From contig JABDNC010000261.1 in the NCBI GenBank assembly GCA_013001165.1, positions 1-46,065 of the forward strand: 46,065 nucleotides of DNA, given 5' to 3'. The notes beneath the pieces are model-generated. The model did no database searches. It saw only the letters and a program-made list of their open reading frames with translations, and had not been told where the DNA came from. Below are positions 25,639 through 35,345 of the stretch, in pieces. The DNA comes from Erythrobacter sp. GTDB taxonomy: Bacteria > Pseudomonadota > Alphaproteobacteria > Sphingomonadales > Sphingomonadaceae. Both the position numbers and the translations under genes were made by a program. Numbering within the stretch: position 1 is the stretch's first letter; each line of letters starts with the position of its first letter.

Positions 25639-28614
25639 TTAGAACTTCGCGCCGATGGCCACGCCGTAGCGGCGCGGATCGAGCGTGAAGATGTTGCTGA
25701 ACAGGCCCGAGCTAGCGTCGGTCACGTACAGGCCGGTTTCCGACGAGCTGTCGAAGATGTTCTGCACGAATGCACGGATGTAGAAACGCTCGCTCGCATC
25801 GTTGAACTGGATCTGCGCATTCGCCTGGACGAACGGAGCGATCCGGTTGACGTTGCCATTGAAGACGTTGCCGTACTGTTCACCGGTGTAGGTAATGTCG
25901 ACACGCGGCACGAGCGTCGCGCCATTGCCGAACTCGGCAGTATACTGCGCACCGAACGATGCCTTCATTTCCGGCGCCTGCGGAAGCTTGTTGCCGCGCA
26001 GGTTCACTTCCACACCCGGGCTCAGGACCTGGATCGGACCGAACAGGCCGACCAGAGTCGGGTTGGCCGACTGGGCTTCTAGCACCGAACAGATGCTGAA
26101 GGCGCCCGAAGAGGCAATGCCACCATCCGAGGGGAACTCGGTCGGGCCCTGAAGGCCGAGGCCTCCGTTAACCGCTGCTACGAAGGCATCGGCTCCGGCA
26201 CCGGTAACAGCACAATTCGCACCATTGGTGATGTCCTTGATGATCACGGCATCGGGATCGCCGCCGCCCGGATCACGCGGGTTGGAGAAGAACTGGTCCC
26301 CTGCAACCTTCGCATCGAGGAACGACACATTCATGTTGAACAGCCATGCCGGATCGGGCCGCATGATAGTCTCGAACTCGAGACCCCAGATGTTGGCGTC
26401 GATCGTATCGTTGACCGAGGTACGCGCGATGATGCGGCTGAGCTGCAGGTCCTTGTACTTGTAGTAGAAGGCCGTCGCGTTGAACTGCAGCGTATCGTCG
26501 AGGAAGCTGTTCTTCGACCCGATTTCGAAAGCATCGATGCTTTCCGAACCGAAGGTCTCCGCAACTTCGAAGATCGGCTGCAGCGGCGGGTTGATACCGC
26601 CTGATTTGTAACCGCGCGAGTACGAGGCATACAGGTGGTTGTCCGGCGAAAGCTCGTAGTCGACCACGAAGCGGCCGGTGAATTCGTCGAACGAAGCCGT
26701 ACGCTGCTGCAGAAGCTGGTTTCCGGGCGTGCCCGGATCGGCATCATAAAGACCGACGAAGGGTGACGAGAACGGATCGGGGCTGCCGAACGGGTTGAGG
26801 AAGCTTGCCAGCGTAGAACGGGCGACGTTGGTCTTGTCGTCATTATTGTAACGCAGGCCTGCAGTAATCTTCAGCCGGTCGGTGACGTCGAGATAGGCTT
26901 CACCGAAGATGCCGTAGCTTTCGAGCTTGAAGTCCAGCGTGTTGTTCCGGAAGAACGAGGTCGCCAGATAGCTGGGCGGCAGGTCGTTCGCCGGATCGGC
27001 ATCGAGCGTGCTCGGGAAAGTGTTGAATGCACCGAGGACGCCGACGATGTAGTCGATCGCGAAGCTGTTGACGTAGTAGCTGTTGTTGATCGTCTTGCTC
27101 TGGGCATAGATGCCGCCGAGCAGGAAGTTGAACGGCCCGTCGAAGTCAGAGGAAATGATCCCTTCGACCGACCATGCTTCGCCGGTCTGGTTCGAGCGGT
27201 CGAACTGGAGGCCGTCCGGACTGCACAGCGAGTTGCCTTCGAAGGCCCCCAGGTTTTCCATGTCGTTGTCGGACGTACATAGCGTGCCGCCCGGACCATT
27301 GGGAATGATCGCATTGGCGATGGGCGCGAAATAGGCGCTCGAGCCGGGAATGAATCCCAGGATGGCGCCGGTGCCCGGATCGGTAATCGGAACCCCGTTA
27401 TCTGCAAAGAACTGCAGGGTGTTCAGCGCCGTCGCGTAGCCCGACACGTCACCAACTGCGAGATTGTAGTCCTGGCGCGAGTCGATCGAGGTTTCCTGAT
27501 AGGTGCCGGTCAGCGACACCTGGAAGTTGCCGAACTGCTGTTCCAGATGCGCCTGAAGCTGCAATTCGTCGGCGAAGTAGTCCGGCGTGAAGGCCGTATT
27601 CACGACGCGTGCATCGGCCGGATTTTCTACCCCGGCGTAGATGCCGCCATCATAGAGGCTGCCGAGGCCGAAGCTGGTCGGGATACCATTGATAGCGAAA
27701 AACTCGCGCGAGCCCAGCGTACCGGTGAAGGTCGCATTGGAGTTGTTGGGCGAGAAATCGCGACGCGAGTTGAGGCATCCCAGCACGCCCGTCGGGTCGT
27801 ACTGGCACTTCTGCTTCTGGATACGCAGGCGATTATCGTCCTCGCGGAAGTAATAGCCCATCAGGTCGATGGTCGTATCCGGACCCGGCTCGAAACGCAG
27901 CGACCCGCGAATGGCGTACATTTCGCGGTCGTCGATATCGCTACCGTCGTAGAGGTTCTCGGTATAGCCGTCGCGGTCGAGCCAGAAGCCGGCGATACGC
28001 AGGCCGATCGCATCACCGATCGGCACATTGACCATGCCCTTTGCGCGCAGCGAGTTGTAATTGCCGTATTCGAATTCCGCCGCGGCTCCGAAGCCAGAAA
28101 GATCCGGCTTGTTGGTGACGACGTTGACGACGCCCGAGGTCGCATTGCGGCCGAACAGCGTGCCCTGCGGTCCGCGAAGCACCTCGACGCGTTCGAGGTC
28201 GAAATATTCGGTTTCGAACAGGCGCGTTCCGAACAGCGGCGCCGAGTTCAGGTGGATGGCGGTCGCGCTGTCGCAGGTCACGCCGACGCAAAGGTCGCCG
28301 ATACCGCGGATCGTGAAGCTCGACGCGGTGAAGTTCGACTTGGTGAAGGAGACGTTGGGCAACGTCAGCTGAAGGTCGCTGGCGTTTTCGATCTGCTGCG
28401 CTTCTAGCGCTTCGCTATCGAAGGCGCTCACCGCGATCGGCACTTCCTGCAGGCTCTGGGCCTGGCGCTGTGCGGTCACGATAATGACGCGTTCGTTGGT
28501 GGTTTCTTCCGCAATACCGGATTCGTCGCTGTCTCCGGTTACGTCCTGCGCATATGCGGGAACTGCGAATGCGCCGGCACAGATTCCGGCCATCAGGGTA
28601 GCCCTGATCCTCAT
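25639..28614 (-). CDS. TonB-dependent receptor
   Basis: A 991-residue outer-membrane receptor from the ATG at 28614, preceded by GGAGAGGG; five residues upstream another ATG is in frame. The signal peptide (MRIRATLMAGICAGAFAVPAYAQ) ends in AYAQ. A TonB-box-like stretch RVIIVTAQR and a plug domain (SLQEVPIAVSAF, SFTIRGIGD, GPQGTLFGRNATSGVVNVVT) are followed by a 22-strand-type barrel ending RYGVAIGAKF. This class in sphingomonads handles siderophores, carbohydrates or other substrates; none can be named here. There is no adjacent regulator or transporter gene. Confidence 0.94.
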   Translation of the reverse strand: MRIRATLMAGICAGAFAVPAYAQDVTGDSDESGIAEETTNERVIIVTAQRQAQSLQEVPIAVSAFDSEALEAQQIENASDLQLTLPNVSFTKSNFTASSFTIRGIGDLCVGVTCDSATAIHLNSAPLFGTRLFETEYFDLERVEVLRGPQGTLFGRNATSGVVNVVTNKPDLSGFGAAAEFEYGNYNSLRAKGMVNVPIGDAIGLRIAGFWLDRDGYTENLYDGSDIDDREMYAIRGSLRFEPGPDTTIDLMGYYFREDDNRLRIQKQKCQYDPTGVLGCLNSRRDFSPNNSNATFTGTLGSREFFAINGIPTSFGLGSLYDGGIYAGVENPADARVVNTAFTPDYFADELQLQAHLEQQFGNFQVSLTGTYQETSIDSRQDYNLAVGDVSGYATALNTLQFFADNGVPITDPGTGAILGFIPGSSAYFAPIANAIIPNGPGGTLCTSDNDMENLGAFEGNSLCSPDGLQFDRSNQTGEAWSVEGIISSDFDGPFNFLLGGIYAQSKTINNSYYVNSFAIDYIVGVLGAFNTFPSTLDADPANDLPPSYLATSFFRNNTLDFKLESYGIFGEAYLDVTDRLKITAGLRYNNDDKTNVARSTLASFLNPFGSPDPFSSPFVGLYDADPGTPGNQLLQQRTASFDEFTGRFVVDYELSPDNHLYASYSRGYKSGGINPPLQPIFEVAETFGSESIDAFEIGSKNSFLDDTLQFNATAFYYKYKDLQLSRIIARTSVNDTIDANIWGLEFETIMRPDPAWLFNMNVSFLDAKVAGDQFFSNPRDPGGGDPDAVIIKDITNGANCAVTGAGADAFVAAVNGGLGLQGPTEFPSDGGIASSGAFSICSVLEAQSANPTLVGLFGPIQVLSPGVEVNLRGNKLPQAPEMKASFGAQYTAEFGNGATLVPRVDITYTGEQYGNVFNGNVNRIAPFVQANAQIQFNDASERFYIRAFVQNIFDSSSETGLYVTDASSGLFSNIFTLDPRRYGVAIGAKF

Positions 28615-28688
28615 AAACCCTCTCCTCATCCCTTTGGTCTTCTCTCAGGAGACCTGCCGCGCAGGCTATCATACAATCGTATGCACGC

Positions 28689-28812
28689 AAGTTTTTGCGC
28701 AGCATTCTTGCGCAAGAAAGCGGATTTGGGTTTTCTTGTTGCACCGCAGCAATTTCATGAAATGCAATTGACGCTACGGCATAGGGGACCCGCCGGTGAG
28801 TGACGCTACGGC
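28689..28812. promoter_or_regulatory. TonB receptor upstream region with palindromes and direct repeats
   Basis: This stretch upstream of the receptor gene, and just 3' of virB11, contains three symmetric signals. There is an inverted repeat TTGCGCA-N7-TGCGCAA (about 28694-28714). There is a perfect 12-bp palindrome ATTTCATGAAAT (28752-28763). There is also a 12-bp direct repeat TGACGCTACGGC (28769-28780 and 28801-28812). They could be operators for the receptor gene or structure in its leader. No coding region is supported between 28615 and 28825. Confidence 0.4.
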
Positions 28813-28825
28813 GACGGAGATTGGC

Positions 28826-29851
28826 TCAGATGAGGTCGGAACTCTGGGCGATCTGCGAAATGCCGCGTTTGCCGCTCGAATCGCGATTCAATTGCACCAC
28901 GACATCGATTACGCTGGCGGCATAAGCGATCGTATCGCTGCGCGTCAGGCCTATGCCGGTCTGCATGACCATGAGCGAAAGCTGCTCGAGCGCTCCGCTC
29001 AGCGAGTTGGCGTGGATAGTGGAGAAGCTGCCCGGATGGCCGGTGTTGATCGCGCGCAGGAAAGACACGCTCTCCGCGCCGCGCAGTTCGCCAAGAACGA
29101 TCCGGTCGGGACGCAGGCGAAGCGCTGCCTGGAGCAGTTCATTGGCAGTGACCTTGGCCTCGCCAAGTTCGCCCTTCACCGCGACAAGGCCAACACCGTT
29201 TTCGCCCGGCAGTTTCAGTTCGGGCGTATCCTCGACGAGCACCACGCGTTCGTGGCGTGGGATCTCACCAAGCATGGCGTTGAGGAATGTTGTCTTGCCG
29301 GTGCTGGTACCGCCGGAGACGAGGATCGTCTTACGCTGCCTGACTGCCTCGCGCAGGAATGCAACCGGCTCGGCCTGCGGATCGGGCATGGCCCCCTGCT
29401 CCGCCTTTGCGAGCGGGCCGGAATCATAGGCATCGAGCGGAAGGTCGAGGCGGCGGTGACGACGGATAGCCATCGCCCAGTGCTTGCGCGCAGCGGGCGG
29501 GCCGCAAAACTGGATACGGGCGCCGTCCGGTAGCGTCGCGCCGAGCAGCGGATGTTCGCGGTTGATGCCCTGATGGCTGACCCTTGCGACCTGTTCGGCA
29601 AGGCGCTGGATCAGTCGATCATCGATGTCGGGTCGCAGCACCTTTTGCATGCCGCCAGCAGCCGCATCCTCGACCCACACCTCTCCCGGGCGGTTCACGA
29701 GAATCTCGGTAACGGTGTCCCGGCCCAGCCATTCGGCAAAGGGCTTGAGATATGCTTCGAGATAGACGCTACGCTCGCCCTGCAGATCGACGTTGGGCGC
29801 ATCCTCTTCCGGATGATCGTCCGGCAGGAAAGGATGGATGTCGGCGCTCAC
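28826..29851 (-). CDS. virB11: Type IV secretion ATPase VirB11
   Basis: A 341-residue hexameric ATPase of the VirB11/TrbB type: N-terminal domain WLGRDTVTEILVNRPGEVWV, Walker A GGTSTGKTTF (near residue 180), the Asp box LVEDTPELKL, Walker B DRIVLGELRGAES and the His box GHPGSFSTIHANS. It powers pilus assembly and substrate transfer at the inner membrane. GTG start, 16 nt after virB10. It is the last gene of the virB operon here. Confidence 0.95.
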   Translation of the reverse strand: MSADIHPFLPDDHPEEDAPNVDLQGERSVYLEAYLKPFAEWLGRDTVTEILVNRPGEVWVEDAAAGGMQKVLRPDIDDRLIQRLAEQVARVSHQGINREHPLLGATLPDGARIQFCGPPAARKHWAMAIRRHRRLDLPLDAYDSGPLAKAEQGAMPDPQAEPVAFLREAVRQRKTILVSGGTSTGKTTFLNAMLGEIPRHERVVLVEDTPELKLPGENGVGLVAVKGELGEAKVTANELLQAALRLRPDRIVLGELRGAESVSFLRAINTGHPGSFSTIHANSLSGALEQLSLMVMQTGIGLTRSDTIAYAASVIDVVVQLNRDSSGKRGISQIAQSSDLI

Positions 29852-29867
29852 CTCGTGTCGTCCCGGC

Positions 29868-30986
29868 TCAGTTGACGCGCGAGAAATCGAGGTCGCGCGC
29901 AGTGAAGATACGGATCGGTTCGCCGATCTTCACCCGCACGGTGGGACTGCGCGAACCGTCCTGTTCGGCAGCGGTAGCGGCGGCGGACTGGCTGGCACCG
30001 CCGAGTACGATGCCGCCTGCTCCGCCAGTGGCGAGCGTTCCAAGGCCGCCTACGACCGAAAGCAGCATGGCCGAGCCGAAGCGATTGAAGAAGCCGTTGC
30101 CCGAAACCTTGCCTTCGAGGCCGGTAGTGCCGTCGAAACCGATTGCCGGCGATGCGAGGCTGACCGATGCGCCATCCGGACGGATCAGGCGCGTCCAGAT
30201 CACATAGGCACGCTTCTGGCCGTTCTGCATGCCCGACTGGTACTGGCCGATAAGGCGGCTTGAACGCGGAACCAGAACGCGGCTCCCATCGAAGCTGCGT
30301 ACGTCCTGGCTCACCACGGCGCGGACATAGCCCGGCACATTGGTGTCGATCGCAGTCTCGAGGATTGCGGGGATCAGCGTGCCCTGCGTGACCGTGGTCG
30401 CGGGATTGGTCATCGCCTTGGCCTGTGCCGGAGCACCGCCAACGCCCCCTACGCGGCTGGCGAAATCGGAAGCGGAATTCCCGTCGGCAGGCGCGCCAGA
30501 GGCAGCCGCACCCTCTGCCGTCGGATCGACCGCAAGGCTGATCGGGGCAGTGCCATCGAATACGACGGTCGGATTGTTGAACGGATTGCCAGCCGGGACC
30601 GTCTCGGGCGGTGCGGAGAGGACCGGTGCCGGTGCGGGCACAGCGCCCGGATTGTCCTGCGTCGGCGGCAAAGCAGCCGGTACATTTGCCGGCGCTACGA
30701 CTTGCGCAGGTGCAGGAGCCGCCACTTGCGGATTGCCGATGCCCTGCGGATCGGGCGTGCGTGCAGCGTTCATGCTCCACAGCGTGATCGCGCCGAGCCC
30801 GGCGACGATGGCGATGCCTGCCACCATGCCCATGGCATCGCTCTTCCCGCCCTGTCGCGCGACTGCGGGAAAAGCATTGCGCTGCGCAAGATCGATGACT
30901 TCCGCATCGCTTTCATCGCGCGGATCGATATCGTTCGCGATATTCGCGCCGCCACCCTTGGTCGGCATCTTCAGCGTGTTGCGCAT
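29868..30986 (-). CDS. virB10: Type IV secretion core protein VirB10
   Basis: A 372-residue TrbI/VirB10 protein. It has a cytoplasmic N-terminus, one transmembrane helix (about residues 52-70, MGMVAGIAIVAGLGAITLW), a Pro/Ala-rich periplasmic linker (about 75-125) and the C-terminal beta-barrel domain (QGTLIPAILETAIDTNVPGY, GSRVLVPRSSRLIGQY). An antenna-like hydrophobic segment near FGSAMLLSVVGGLGTLATGG is expected to form the outer-membrane channel. The start overlaps the virB9 stop by one base. Confidence 0.95.
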   Translation of the reverse strand: MRNTLKMPTKGGGANIANDIDPRDESDAEVIDLAQRNAFPAVARQGGKSDAMGMVAGIAIVAGLGAITLWSMNAARTPDPQGIGNPQVAAPAPAQVVAPANVPAALPPTQDNPGAVPAPAPVLSAPPETVPAGNPFNNPTVVFDGTAPISLAVDPTAEGAAASGAPADGNSASDFASRVGGVGGAPAQAKAMTNPATTVTQGTLIPAILETAIDTNVPGYVRAVVSQDVRSFDGSRVLVPRSSRLIGQYQSGMQNGQKRAYVIWTRLIRPDGASVSLASPAIGFDGTTGLEGKVSGNGFFNRFGSAMLLSVVGGLGTLATGGAGGIVLGGASQSAAATAAEQDGSRSPTVRVKIGEPIRIFTARDLDFSRVN

Positions 30987-31747
30987 CAGCTGTTCCCCCT
31001 CTGGGCAAGTGCGGTTTCGGTCGTATTCGCGCTGCGCTCAGGACCGGTGTTAACCAGGGTCGCGCTGTCATCGCCCGAACGCAGGATGAGCGAGCGCGGC
31101 ACGCCGTCGATGACGATGGTATCGCCGCGAACGGTGTAGTTGACGGGGCCCTCGGTGCCCTTGGCATTGGCCACAAGGATGGCCGGGACATCGCGCCCCG
31201 AAGGCCAGGTCAGGAAGGTGGCTTCGCCATCGTCGAAGGCGCGGTCGGGCAACAGGCTCGCCTCGCCCTCGCCGCTCCAGGCAAAGTTGAGATCTGCCGG
31301 ATCGACCGAAGAGAAGGGATCTTCCGGCTGGGCCTCTGCCGCAGCCTGAGCCATCTCTGCCTTGCGCGCCTCCTCTTCCAGATCGACCGGATAGTCGAAG
31401 CGCAGCACGTAGACCGGCTTCGCATTGGGGCTCGCGACCAGGTCGAACAGGTAGGTGCGCTTGCTGGTGACGACCGTCAGATTGGTCGCAGCGCGCGGTT
31501 CGAGCGGTTTCACGAAGAGAATGTTGGCGCGCTTGTTGGGCGTAACCTGCCACGTCTGCGAATTGCCGATGGCGACATTCTCGATCACCTCGTCATCGCC
31601 GAAGACGATGCTGGCCTGCACGTTGACGCGGCCCGGGAGAGTGACGACGGAGAACTCGTCATACATGACTTCCTGCAGGCGCGAATCCGCTACTGCGGGC
31701 GTTGCAAGGACAGCGAGCGCGAGCGCCGGAATAAGCGCGCGATTCAT
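30986..31747 (-). CDS. virB9: Type IV secretion core protein VirB9
   Basis: A 253-residue VirB9/CagX/TrbG protein from the ATG at 31747. The signal peptide is MNRALIPALALAVLATPAVA. The N-terminal domain has SIVFGDDEVIENVAIG, NILFVKPLEPRAATNLTVVT and SKRTYLFDLV. The C-terminal domain has NFAWSGEGEASLLPDRAFDD and TWPSGRDVPAI. It pairs with VirB10 and VirB7 in the periplasmic core; no virB7 is visible. The ATGA overlap with virB6 couples translation; the long open frame to 32449 is a shadow of virB6. Confidence 0.95.
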   Translation of the reverse strand: MNRALIPALALAVLATPAVADSRLQEVMYDEFSVVTLPGRVNVQASIVFGDDEVIENVAIGNSQTWQVTPNKRANILFVKPLEPRAATNLTVVTSKRTYLFDLVASPNAKPVYVLRFDYPVDLEEEARKAEMAQAAAEAQPEDPFSSVDPADLNFAWSGEGEASLLPDRAFDDGEATFLTWPSGRDVPAILVANAKGTEGPVNYTVRGDTIVIDGVPRSLILRSGDDSATLVNTGPERSANTTETALAQRGNS

Positions 31748-32919
31748 GACTTTTTCTCCGTAGAACTGTCGAGGCTGCGCGGCGGAGCGGACTTGAACCG
31801 GCTGCCGATGCCCGATGTGCGACTGGGTCCCGCCGTAGTCGGAGAGACCTGAGCGCCACCTGAAGCGGTGGCGTAAACCTTGGTTGTGCGCGAGGAACCG
31901 CCCGCGCTGCTGTCGTTTGCGGCGACGCCAGTGGTCACGGCGGATACGTCGATCCGGCGCGCCTGGTCGCTCGCCTGCGTGGCGGCCTGTGCCTGCGCCA
32001 GCGGCTGGGTGACGACCGGCGCGGGAGCTGGCGCGCTCTTGGTATCGATGCCGCCGTCTTCCTTCGACGGAACGAGACCGAATACGGTCCAGCCGGATAC
32101 CATTGCGGCCGCGACCTTGAAGACCATGACCATGAGCGCGACGTGGACTGCGCCGATCATGAAGAAGGCCATGCCCGCCTGTGCCGGTACGACTCCCGGC
32201 TGCGAGGTTAGCGCGGAAAGGATCGGCACCGAAAGCTCGAGCATGATCGAGCCGCCAAGGACCGCAAAGAGCGGCGCGAGCGCGCACATCACGAGGCCCT
32301 TGAGCCAGCCAGTGAATAGGCCGCGCGTGCCGTTGAAGAGCGCGAGGACGACGAAAATTGGCCCCAACGCAACGAGGATGCCGAGCGCAATCTTTGTCGT
32401 GACCAGCAGGCCGACCGTGCCGAGCATGAACAGCATGGCGCCGAGCCACATCATGCCGTGCGGGCTGAAGGCCGAGAAATCCGAGTTGTTTCCGCTCGCC
32501 TCCTGGATCGCAATGAAGACCACATCGATCTTCTGCGCAAACACATCTGTGGCAGAGCCCCGCGTTCCGGTGAGTACTCCGGCCAAATAATCGGGCGTGC
32601 CGACGAACAGGTTCCAGACAACGCTCTGATAGGCGACCCAGCTGGTGGCGAAGGTCAGGACCAGGCCCAGCGTCATCATGCGCGGGATAAGTGCACGGAC
32701 ACCGATATTGGTGCGGCCGGTCAGCAGCAGGTATCCGAAGATCGCCACATAAATCGTCAGGACGATCGTAAGCGACGTGCCAAGCGCGCCGCCGGGCGCG
32801 AACAGCTTTCCGAAAGCCGCCGCGCTCGCTTCACCGGCAACGCAATCGACGCCGCGCAGCGCTGCTGCGACGCCGTTGCCTACCTGTCCGGCGACTTCCT
32901 GGCACGCTGCGCTGGTCAT
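31744..32919 (-). CDS. virB6: Type IV secretion inner-membrane protein VirB6/TrbL
   Basis: A 391-residue polytopic protein. It has an early span LTIVLTIYVAIFGYLLLTGR, four further hydrophobic spans through about residue 290 (including FKVAAAMVSGWTVFG) and a Ser/Thr/Ala-rich soluble tail. The conserved Trp in GMMWLGAMLF and the GPIFVVLALFNGTRGLFTGW loop fit VirB6. It forms part of the inner-membrane translocation channel. It directly follows virB4 (ATGA overlap), leaving no room for virB5. Confidence 0.92.
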   Translation of the reverse strand: MTSAACQEVAGQVGNGVAAALRGVDCVAGEASAAAFGKLFAPGGALGTSLTIVLTIYVAIFGYLLLTGRTNIGVRALIPRMMTLGLVLTFATSWVAYQSVVWNLFVGTPDYLAGVLTGTRGSATDVFAQKIDVVFIAIQEASGNNSDFSAFSPHGMMWLGAMLFMLGTVGLLVTTKIALGILVALGPIFVVLALFNGTRGLFTGWLKGLVMCALAPLFAVLGGSIMLELSVPILSALTSQPGVVPAQAGMAFFMIGAVHVALMVMVFKVAAAMVSGWTVFGLVPSKEDGGIDTKSAPAPAPVVTQPLAQAQAATQASDQARRIDVSAVTTGVAANDSSAGGSSRTTKVYATASGGAQVSPTTAGPSRTSGIGSRFKSAPPRSLDSSTEKKS

Positions 32920-35345
32920 TCGGCAGCCTGTCCGATTTCTATGTCGTCGTTAATGTCGTTCGCTCCGCCAGGCCATGCCGAGCCGGTCAGCGCGGGGAAC
33001 CAGTCTGCAGGCGCATCGCCCATCGCTTCACGCAGGCTATCGAGACGACGCACCGAGCTTTCGCGGCCCGACAGGAGTGTCAGGACTTCGGGCGCTCCCG
33101 AAAGGTCGAGGCGCACGACGACACTCGCATCGGGCTGCCGCACGAGGAAGCACCGGCTATGCGCTGGTAGCGTTCGGATCAGCGCGAGTTCGTGCGTGGT
33201 GAGGCCGAAGCCGTCGCAATAGTCTTCCGGACGCGCACGCGAATTGGGCATGAAAACCATGGTCGCGGTCTGTTCGACAAGCGCGGTCGAAATGCGGCTT
33301 TCGAGCGCATCGCGGGCCGACTGGGTAGCAAAGCCGACGAGGGCGTTGCGCTTACGCAGCGTCTTGAGCCAGTCGCGGATGCGCGCGGCGAAGACATCGT
33401 CGTCGAGCGCCTTCCACCCCTCGTCGATGAGGATCATGGTCGGCTTGCCGTCCAAACGCTCCTCGATGCGGTGGAAGAGATACATCATGGTCGCGGTGCG
33501 CAGCTTGGGGTTTTCCAACAGCGCGGTCATGTCGAAGCCGAGCACGCGAGCCGACATGTCGAGACGGTCCTCGGCATTGTCGAACAGCCATGCGTGCTCG
33601 CCCTCGCCGATCCACGCGCCCAGCCTGTCTGCGAGGTCGCCCGGCAGCGGACGGCGACTGCCCGAAAGCAGTTCCTTGAAGTGACGCAGGCGGCGCAGCG
33701 AAGCATCGTTGGCATAGGCCGCGTCGACTGCATGCGCGATAGTCGCTTCTTCTTCGGGACCTTCGGCCTTCAGCAACACGCCCAGCCAGTCGCGCAGGAA
33801 GGCGCGGTTGGTCGGCGTGTCTTCGAGCGACATCGGGTTGAAGCCCGTCGGTTGGCCCGCACGTATGCTGTCGTAACGCCCGCCGATGCCGCGCACGAAC
33901 AGTTCCGCACCGCGGTCCTTGTCGAACAGGATGGTGCGGGGCGCGAACTTCTGCGCCTGTGCGGCGAGGAAGTTCATCACCACCGTCTTACCCGAACCCG
34001 AAGGTCCGATGACCGAGAAATTGCCAAGGTCGCCGTGGTGGAAATTGAAGAAGAACGGTGTCGCACTGGTGGTTTCCAGCAGCGTGACCGCATCGCCCCA
34101 GTGGTTATCGTGAGGCTGGCCGAGCGCGAAGCCGTGCAGGCTGCCGAAGCTCGCCATGTTGGCGCTGGAGATAAGCGCGCGGCGCACGAGATAACCTTCG
34201 TTGCCGGGGAACTGGCCCCAGAAAGCAGGCTCGAGATTGGTGTCTTCGCGCACGGCGATCGCACCGGTGTCCGCGAGAGCGGCTGCACATGCCGCAGTCG
34301 CATCGTCGAGACGACCGAGGTCGCGTTCCTTGACCATGACGGTAAGGTGATGGTCGCCGAAACCGACGGCTCCCGCACCCAGCTCGTCACGCGCGGCCAT
34401 CATGTCTGCACGTTCTGCAGCAGCTTCCTCATCGGCCGATCTGAGGCGGCGGATTGCGAGGTCCATACGCTCACGCGCAGTCTGGCGCTCGGTCGGCGCG
34501 TAGCTCTCCGACACAACCATTTCGAACGGCAGGCGCAGCAGGCCATCGAGCAAGCCCGGGCTGGTCGCTTCAGGATAGTCCTTGAGGCCGAGGATCGATG
34601 CAAAATCGGGCGAGCCCGATCCGCGCTGTTCGATCGCATCGAGACCGAAGCTGACGCGGCGATAGGGCAACATCATGCCGAGATCGACGTCTTCGCTCGG
34701 CTTGCGCACCGGGCGCATCTCGCCGTTGTAAAGCGCGGAAAGCAGCTCGAGCATTTCCGAATTCACATTGCCCTGCGGCCCTATGTACTCGCCGAGCACG
34801 CTCGCACCGTAGGACTGCAGCGAGGCGACGAGACCTTGCGCCGCCGCACGCAGCGAACGCATGTCCTTGGGATCGGCTTCGAGACGGTCCTTGCGGCCGC
34901 GCATCTTCTTGCCGACGCGCTCGACAAGGCCCGCCTTGCCGCGCGCGGGGCGGCGGATCAAGGTGATGAACTGGTCATTCACGAACAGCTGGCCCGAGCC
35001 GAGCCGTTCCTTCCAGCGCGCATCGATATGGCGGCTGATCGGGTCGGGAAACTCGGCGTCAAGTTCCACCGAAACACGGCGGCGGATGACGTGATGATAA
35101 AGCACGAAACGGGCATCGAGCGTGCTGCGCAGCATCACCTCACGCGTTGCCGCATGGGCGTTGAGCGCGTCGCTATCTTCGGTCTCGAACAAGAGTCCGG
35201 GAACCTGGATGGCGGTCATCACGCTGCCGTCACGCAGCAGGACGGTGCTTTCGTCGACCAGCCGCGCGTAGGGCAGGCGGTCACCGGCACGGGCTTCCTT
35301 CGCGCTCCACGAGGCGGGGCCGATCCATTTGCCGTTACGCGGCAT
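32916..35345 (-). CDS. virB4: Type IV secretion ATPase VirB4
   Basis: An 809-residue VirB4/TrbE/CagE ATPase. It has an N-terminal domain with DESTVLLRDGSVMTAIQVPG, a middle region, and a C-terminal RecA-like domain with Walker A GPSGSGKTVVMNF (near residue 445) and Walker B PTMILIDEGWKALDDD (near 640), then the WLKTLRKRNALVGFATQS motif. It energises pilin extraction and assembly. It overlaps virB3 by 11 nt. Confidence 0.96.
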   Translation of the reverse strand: MPRNGKWIGPASWSAKEARAGDRLPYARLVDESTVLLRDGSVMTAIQVPGLLFETEDSDALNAHAATREVMLRSTLDARFVLYHHVIRRRVSVELDAEFPDPISRHIDARWKERLGSGQLFVNDQFITLIRRPARGKAGLVERVGKKMRGRKDRLEADPKDMRSLRAAAQGLVASLQSYGASVLGEYIGPQGNVNSEMLELLSALYNGEMRPVRKPSEDVDLGMMLPYRRVSFGLDAIEQRGSGSPDFASILGLKDYPEATSPGLLDGLLRLPFEMVVSESYAPTERQTARERMDLAIRRLRSADEEAAAERADMMAARDELGAGAVGFGDHHLTVMVKERDLGRLDDATAACAAALADTGAIAVREDTNLEPAFWGQFPGNEGYLVRRALISSANMASFGSLHGFALGQPHDNHWGDAVTLLETTSATPFFFNFHHGDLGNFSVIGPSGSGKTVVMNFLAAQAQKFAPRTILFDKDRGAELFVRGIGGRYDSIRAGQPTGFNPMSLEDTPTNRAFLRDWLGVLLKAEGPEEEATIAHAVDAAYANDASLRRLRHFKELLSGSRRPLPGDLADRLGAWIGEGEHAWLFDNAEDRLDMSARVLGFDMTALLENPKLRTATMMYLFHRIEERLDGKPTMILIDEGWKALDDDVFAARIRDWLKTLRKRNALVGFATQSARDALESRISTALVEQTATMVFMPNSRARPEDYCDGFGLTTHELALIRTLPAHSRCFLVRQPDASVVVRLDLSGAPEVLTLLSGRESSVRRLDSLREAMGDAPADWFPALTGSAWPGGANDINDDIEIGQAAE

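Noticed and set aside
29848-30780. 310-codon frame overlapping virB10 in another frame on the same strand
   Set aside because: It is rich in Arg, Ser and Gly with no domain, while virB10 has all its expected domains in the chosen frame.
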